Assembly (NCBI GenBank): GCA_009776905.1
Contig: WRMX01000058.1
Span: forward strand, 9,014 to 18,248
From: Oscillospiraceae bacterium
GTDB lineage: Bacteria; Bacillota; Clostridia; Oscillospirales; Oscillospiraceae
Reading direction: 5' to 3'
Length of the DNA stretch: 9,235 bases
Position numbers and translations under genes: made by a program. The notes under the pieces were generated by a model. It made no database searches, had not been told where the DNA came from, and saw only the letters and a program-made list of their open reading frames with translations. Numbering within the stretch: the first letter of the stretch is position 1; each line of letters begins with the position of its first letter. Below are positions 5,807 through 9,235 of this stretch, piece after piece.

Positions 5807-8212
5807 TTGGCGGGGAAAATTGATACGGTCAGGTTAAACAAAGTGTTGCCGAGGGTTGAAGCGCCCATCAACCGCGGACTCTCAAGCGAGCAGGCGCGCG
5901 AGAGATTGGAAAACGGGTATGCGAACGTCAAGCCCGATTCCGCCGAAAAGACTGTCGGGCAGATTTTCAAGGACAATCTCCTTACTTATTTCAACCTTGT
6001 GTTTATGCTGCTTGCGATGTGCATCATTGCAGTCGGGTCATATAAAGACTTGATGTTCATGACCATCGTCCTTGCCAATAGCTTCATCGGCATTGTCCAG
6101 GAGCTGCGTTCGAGAAGCGCATTAAACAAGCTTACGTTCATGTCCACGCCGCAGGCATCTGTGATACGCGATGGCGCCAGAGTAGCCGTGCCTTTTGATG
6201 AAACGGTGCTCGACGATGTCGCCGTGTTTTCAGCGGGCAACCAGATATATGCGGATGCGATCGTGCTGGGCGGCGAATGCAATGTGAACGAAGCGCTTGT
6301 CACAGGTGAATCTGATGAAATCAGTAAATCAGCAGGCGATACTTTGCTGTCCGGAAGCTTTGTCATATCGGGAGAGTGCGCGGCGCGCCTGGATAAGGTC
6401 GGGCGTGAATCTTTTGCCGCAAAGCTTACGCTGGAAGCTAAAAAGACCGGCGGGAAGAGAAAACCGGGCATGGTACTGACTCTGCAGCGCCTTGTCCGGT
6501 TCATTGGCATCATAATCATCCCATTGGGAGCATTATTGTATATCCGGCAGACGAGACAGATAGGCGTGGACATTACAAACGCTGCTGTTTCAACGGTCGC
6601 CGCGCTCATCGGAATGATTCCGGAAGGGCTGTACCTGCTCGTCTCCGTGGCTTTGACTGTCAGCGTGCTGCGGCTGGCGCAGAGAAAAACGCTCGTCCAT
6701 GAGATGGGGTGCGTCGAGCTGCTGGCCCGCGTGAATGTATTATGCGTCGATAAGACGGGCACTATCACGGAAAATGAGATGGAAGTAAAAGGTGTCGTGC
6801 CGCTATGTGCTGATCGCTACAGCATAGGCGATGTAAATATGATTATGATCGATTATGCAGGCAATATGCCTGCTGACAATGAGACGATGGTTGCCCTCGG
6901 CGCATATTTTTCAGACCCGCCGAAACGCCGCGCCCGCAACGTCGCGCCGTTCTCCTCAACGTTGAAGTATGGAGGAGTTTCGTTTCATGAAGACGAATCA
7001 TATTTTTTAGGAGCCCCGGAGCGCATCCTGCGGTCGCAATACGCGAAGCATAGGAGCGAGATTGAGAAGTACTCAGCGCAGGGATACCGGGTGCTTCTGC
7101 TTGCGCTCTACGACAGCGATATCAATCAGAGCATTGATGACAAGCAAGTTATGCCGCTCGCGCTAATATTGCTGAGCAACCGCGTAAGGGAGCAGGCTCC
7201 GGGCACATTTAAATATTTTGCGCAGCAAGGAGTGAAAATCATCGTCATTTCCGGGGACAACCCCGTGACCGTTTCGCAGATAGCCGGCGAAGCAGGCATC
7301 GAAGGTGCGGAGAGATATGTGGATGCTGCGGAGCTGACGACGGACAGGCAGATCAGGCGCGCAGTCGGCGAATATGTTGTTTTTGGGAGAGTCACGCCTG
7401 ATCAGAAACGCAAGCTTGTCAGGGCGTTGAAGGCGGCAGGGCACACGGTCGCAATGACCGGGGACGGCGTGAATGATGTATTGGCGCTGAAAGACGCCGA
7501 TTGCAGCATAGCAATGGCGTCAGGCAGCGAGGTTGCCAGCCAGGTCGCCGATATCGTCTTGCTGGATTCAGACTTTTCATCGATGCCTGCGGTTGTTATG
7601 GAAGGGCGCAGGGTAATCAATAATATTGAACGTTCGGCCGCATTGTTCCTCACAAAGAACATTTTTTCGTTTATGCTGGCAATTGTGACATTGATATTTG
7701 CCATGCCTTATCCGTTGTCGCCATCCCAGTTGTCGCTTTTCAACGGAATGTTGATAGGCGTGCCATCGTTTGTCCTGGCGCTCGAGCCAAATAAGAGCAT
7801 TGTCAGGGGCAGGTTTCTGATGAATGTCATTTTAAGCGCTTTGCCTGCGGGGTTGACTGATTTTGCCGCTTTAGCGACGCTTGTCGCGCTCTCACCGCAG
7901 CTCGGGATACCCCCCGAAGAAATGTCGACCATGGCGTGCATTGTTATCGCTTTTGTCGGATTCCTGATGCTTTATCGGCTGTGCAGGCCGCTCAACAAGC
8001 TGCGCATATCTTTGATCGTGTGCATGTTCCTGGGATTCTCACTTGGGGGAATTATTCTGAGCGATTTGTTCTCATTGTCGCCGCTGTCGGGGCAAAGCGT
8101 ATGGGCGACTATTGTGATATGCCTTGCGTCGATGCCTGTGATGCTCGCGTTCTCATTTGTGTTTAAGCCGAGGAAACACGCGCCTCGCAGGTCCGGCACA
8201 GATACGCAATAA
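5807..8212 (+). CDS. CtpE-like P-type cation-transporting ATPase (possible Ca2+ transport)
   Basis: From the TTG at 5807 the product is 801 residues with a full P-type ATPase core: TGES of the actuator domain (166-169), PEGL in membrane helix 4 (272-275), phosphorylation site DKTGT (Asp315), nucleotide-domain LGAPE (about 402-406, Leu where many P2 pumps have Lys), SGDNP (482-486) and the hinge TGDGVND (551-557). About ten membrane segments are visible: two before the actuator domain, two before DKTG and six at the C-terminus. There is no N-terminal heavy-metal domain or CxxC. PEGL without a following Pro, and NGMLIGVPSFVLALEPN in helix 6, resemble mycobacterial CtpE and Firmicutes homologues, some linked to Ca2+ transport. 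The ion and direction here are inferred. The frame is open to 5729, but that start falls in the promoter; the ATG at 5753 overlaps the extended -10. It has its own promoter, divergent from the XRE-cupin operon. Confidence 0.92.
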   Translation: MAGKIDTVRLNKVLPRVEAPINRGLSSEQARERLENGYANVKPDSAEKTVGQIFKDNLLTYFNLVFMLLAMCIIAVGSYKDLMFMTIVLANSFIGIVQELRSRSALNKLTFMSTPQASVIRDGARVAVPFDETVLDDVAVFSAGNQIYADAIVLGGECNVNEALVTGESDEISKSAGDTLLSGSFVISGECAARLDKVGRESFAAKLTLEAKKTGGKRKPGMVLTLQRLVRFIGIIIIPLGALLYIRQTRQIGVDITNAAVSTVAALIGMIPEGLYLLVSVALTVSVLRLAQRKTLVHEMGCVELLARVNVLCVDKTGTITENEMEVKGVVPLCADRYSIGDVNMIMIDYAGNMPADNETMVALGAYFSDPPKRRARNVAPFSSTLKYGGVSFHEDESYFLGAPERILRSQYAKHRSEIEKYSAQGYRVLLLALYDSDINQSIDDKQVMPLALILLSNRVREQAPGTFKYFAQQGVKIIVISGDNPVTVSQIAGEAGIEGAERYVDAAELTTDRQIRRAVGEYVVFGRVTPDQKRKLVRALKAAGHTVAMTGDGVNDVLALKDADCSIAMASGSEVASQVADIVLLDSDFSSMPAVVMEGRRVINNIERSAALFLTKNIFSFMLAIVTLIFAMPYPLSPSQLSLFNGMLIGVPSFVLALEPNKSIVRGRFLMNVILSALPAGLTDFAALATLVALSPQLGIPPEEMSTMACIVIAFVGFLMLYRLCRPLNKLRISLIVCMFLGFSLGGIILSDLFSLSPLSGQSVWATIVICLASMPVMLAFSFVFKPRKHAPRRSGTDTQ

Positions 8213-8232
8213 TCACATGAGCGATGCATTCC

Positions 8233-8257
8233 AACGTGGGAGTTCAAGCCCCATGTT
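8233..8257. terminator. Weak hairpin between convergent ATPase and activase genes
   Basis: AACGTGGG (8233-8240) pairs with CCCATGTT (8250-8257), eight pairs including one G-T, around a 9-nt loop. It lies 20 nt after the ATPase stop codon and overlaps the last codon positions of the opposite gene. No T-run follows on either strand, so terminator function is uncertain. Confidence 0.4.
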
Positions 8258-9215
8258 AGTGCACGATTACGTTTAACCCCATGCTTTCGAGCTGCTCTTT
8301 ACGGGCGTTGATGAGCTCATCGGACGGAGGCGTCGCTTCAAAAATCTGTTGCTTTGATTGCAGCCGCTCCCATTTGACAATGCCGAGGTTGTGATATGGG
8401 AGGATTTGGACGACTTCGACCGCGTCGCCGAGTTCAAGGAGGAACTTGCCGATTTTGTCGAATACTTCCTCTGAATCGCTGTACATTGGCATGACCGGAA
8501 TTCTTATCTGGAACTTGCCTCCGGCTGCTGCGATTTTTCGCGCGTTCTCATGTATCAGGTCGCTCGGGACGCCGATGACTTGCTTGTGAAGGTCGCTGTC
8601 GAAACCTTTCAGGTCATACAGGAAGATGTCGGTATATGGGAGGATGGATTCGATGACTTCCCATTTGACGAAACCGGTGGTGTCCACCGCAGTGTGCACG
8701 CCCTCTTCCTTGCAGCGTTTGAGAACCTCAAGCGTGAAATCCGGTTGGCACAGACACTCGCCTCCGGAGATCGTTACGCCGCCGCCGGAGCGCTTGAAAA
8801 ACGGCATGTCTCTGTGGACGCGTTCCATGATTTCGTCGACAGTATAGTCGGTGCCGCACATATAGAGGGCTTTTGCAGTGCACGCTTTTGTGCACTCCCC
8901 GCAGTTGTCGCACTTTGCGCGGTCGACTGCAGGCAGCTGGATGTCGCCGCTCCCATCGAGGGCGGCTTTTATTTTGCCCGGAGTGATAGCGTCATTGGGG
9001 CAGACACCCAAGCAGCGGCCGCATTTTTCGAGGCCTACGCATTTGATTTCCATCCAGTTGAGCTCGGCGTGGAATGCGAGCGACTCAGGGCTGTGGCACC
9101 AAGGGCAGCGGAGGGGGCAGCCTTTGAGAAATAGCGTCAGGCGTATGCCCGGTCCGTCATGCACTGAGAAGCCTTGTATATCGTAAAACTTCCCGGTGAG
9201 TTCTTTTGTTTCCAT
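8256..9215 (-). CDS. Glycyl-radical enzyme activating protein (radical SAM, with two extra 4Fe-4S sites)
   Basis: The 319-residue protein carries the radical SAM motif CPLRCPWC (Cys33, Cys37, Cys40; CxxxCxxC), preceded by the activase signature SVHDGPGIRLTLFLKGC, and the SAM-binding TISGGE (148-153). Between them is a ferredoxin-like insert with two four-Cys sets: Cys59/65/68/72 and Cys102/105/108/112. This insert marks the BssD/HpdA/CutD-type activases rather than the short PflA form. The enzyme cleaves S-adenosylmethionine and abstracts hydrogen from a glycine of a partner glycyl radical enzyme, under strict anaerobiosis. The partner (decarboxylase, diol dehydratase, lyase or fumarate-adding enzyme) is not in the window. 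Such genes usually sit beside it, and here that would most likely be upstream, past 9235. AAGGAG (9222-9227) lies 6 nt before the ATG at 9215. The exact subfamily is not assignable by eye. Confidence 0.93.
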   Translation of the reverse strand: METKELTGKFYDIQGFSVHDGPGIRLTLFLKGCPLRCPWCHSPESLAFHAELNWMEIKCVGLEKCGRCLGVCPNDAITPGKIKAALDGSGDIQLPAVDRAKCDNCGECTKACTAKALYMCGTDYTVDEIMERVHRDMPFFKRSGGGVTISGGECLCQPDFTLEVLKRCKEEGVHTAVDTTGFVKWEVIESILPYTDIFLYDLKGFDSDLHKQVIGVPSDLIHENARKIAAAGGKFQIRIPVMPMYSDSEEVFDKIGKFLLELGDAVEVVQILPYHNLGIVKWERLQSKQQIFEATPPSDELINARKEQLESMGLNVIVH

Positions 9216-9221
9216 TTTGTT

Positions 9222-9227
9222 CTCCTT
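9222..9227 (-). promoter_or_regulatory. Ribosome binding site of the activase gene
   Basis: AAGGAG on the minus strand sits 6 nt upstream of the ATG at 9215, a near-consensus site that fixes the start. No promoter is visible in the few remaining bases, which fits co-transcription with a gene beyond the right edge. Confidence 0.75.
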
Positions 9228-9235
9228 GTTTTTTT

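Noticed and set aside
8550..9134. A long plus-strand open frame (194 codons) opposite the activase.
   Set aside because: It has no recognisable domain or credible ribosome binding site, and is fully explained by the codon composition of the opposite radical-SAM gene.
1..9235. CRISPR repeats, insertion-sequence ends, tRNA/rRNA genes or a riboswitch.
   Set aside because: I saw no spaced direct repeats, no terminal inverted repeats flanking a transposase, no tRNA cloverleaf and no leader long enough for a riboswitch.

Overview
This 9.2 kb stretch looks chromosomal and comes from an anaerobic or fermentative bacterium. I think a Gram-positive Firmicutes-like or Coriobacteria-like gut or sediment anaerobe is most likely. 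The reasons are a glycyl-radical-enzyme activase, an Fe-S flavoenzyme of the enoate/2,4-dienoyl-CoA reductase type, strong GGAG-type ribosome binding sites, a probable TTG start, and a MATE pump and CtpE-like P-type ATPase of kinds common in Clostridia. Base composition is roughly half G+C by eye. No species can be named from this window. No mobile element, CRISPR array, tRNA or rRNA was seen, and no stretch over 300 bases lacks a gene.

Layout, left to right. (1) A rightward block holds the C-terminal half of an FMN/FAD/4Fe-4S NADH:flavin oxidoreductase (cut by the left edge), then a ketopantoate-reductase-family dehydrogenase 21 nt downstream. A long hairpin at 1913-1961 follows, then a MATE efflux transporter whose start lies only about 20 nt beyond the hairpin. 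(2) A convergent terminator sits at 3369-3400. (3) A leftward two-gene operon follows: an XRE-cupin regulator (5122-5673) and, 19 nt downstream, an acyl-CoA synthetase of the medium-chain/acetyl-CoA-synthetase-like type (3456-5102). (4) A compact divergent control region (5674-5806) has two face-to-face promoters whose -35 elements overlap on one small palindrome. (5) A rightward CtpE-like P-type cation ATPase (5807-8212). (6) A convergent leftward radical-SAM glycyl-radical-enzyme activase (8256-9215). Its partner enzyme is not in the window and would be expected just beyond the right edge.

How the genes may fit together (inference). The acyl-CoA ligase, the Fe-S ene-reductase, the 2-ketoacid/2-hydroxyacid-type dehydrogenase and the glycyl radical activase are all common in anaerobic breakdown of carboxylic acids, including aromatic, dicarboxylic or bile-type acids. 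The XRE-cupin protein is the natural candidate regulator of the ligase. The sequence does not prove a single pathway, because the genes sit in at least four transcription units. Each protein belongs to a known family. The points most worth a second look are the shared -35 palindrome, the hairpin just before the MATE start, the NADH-type cofactor signature in the ketopantoate-reductase homologue, and the orphaned activase at the right edge.
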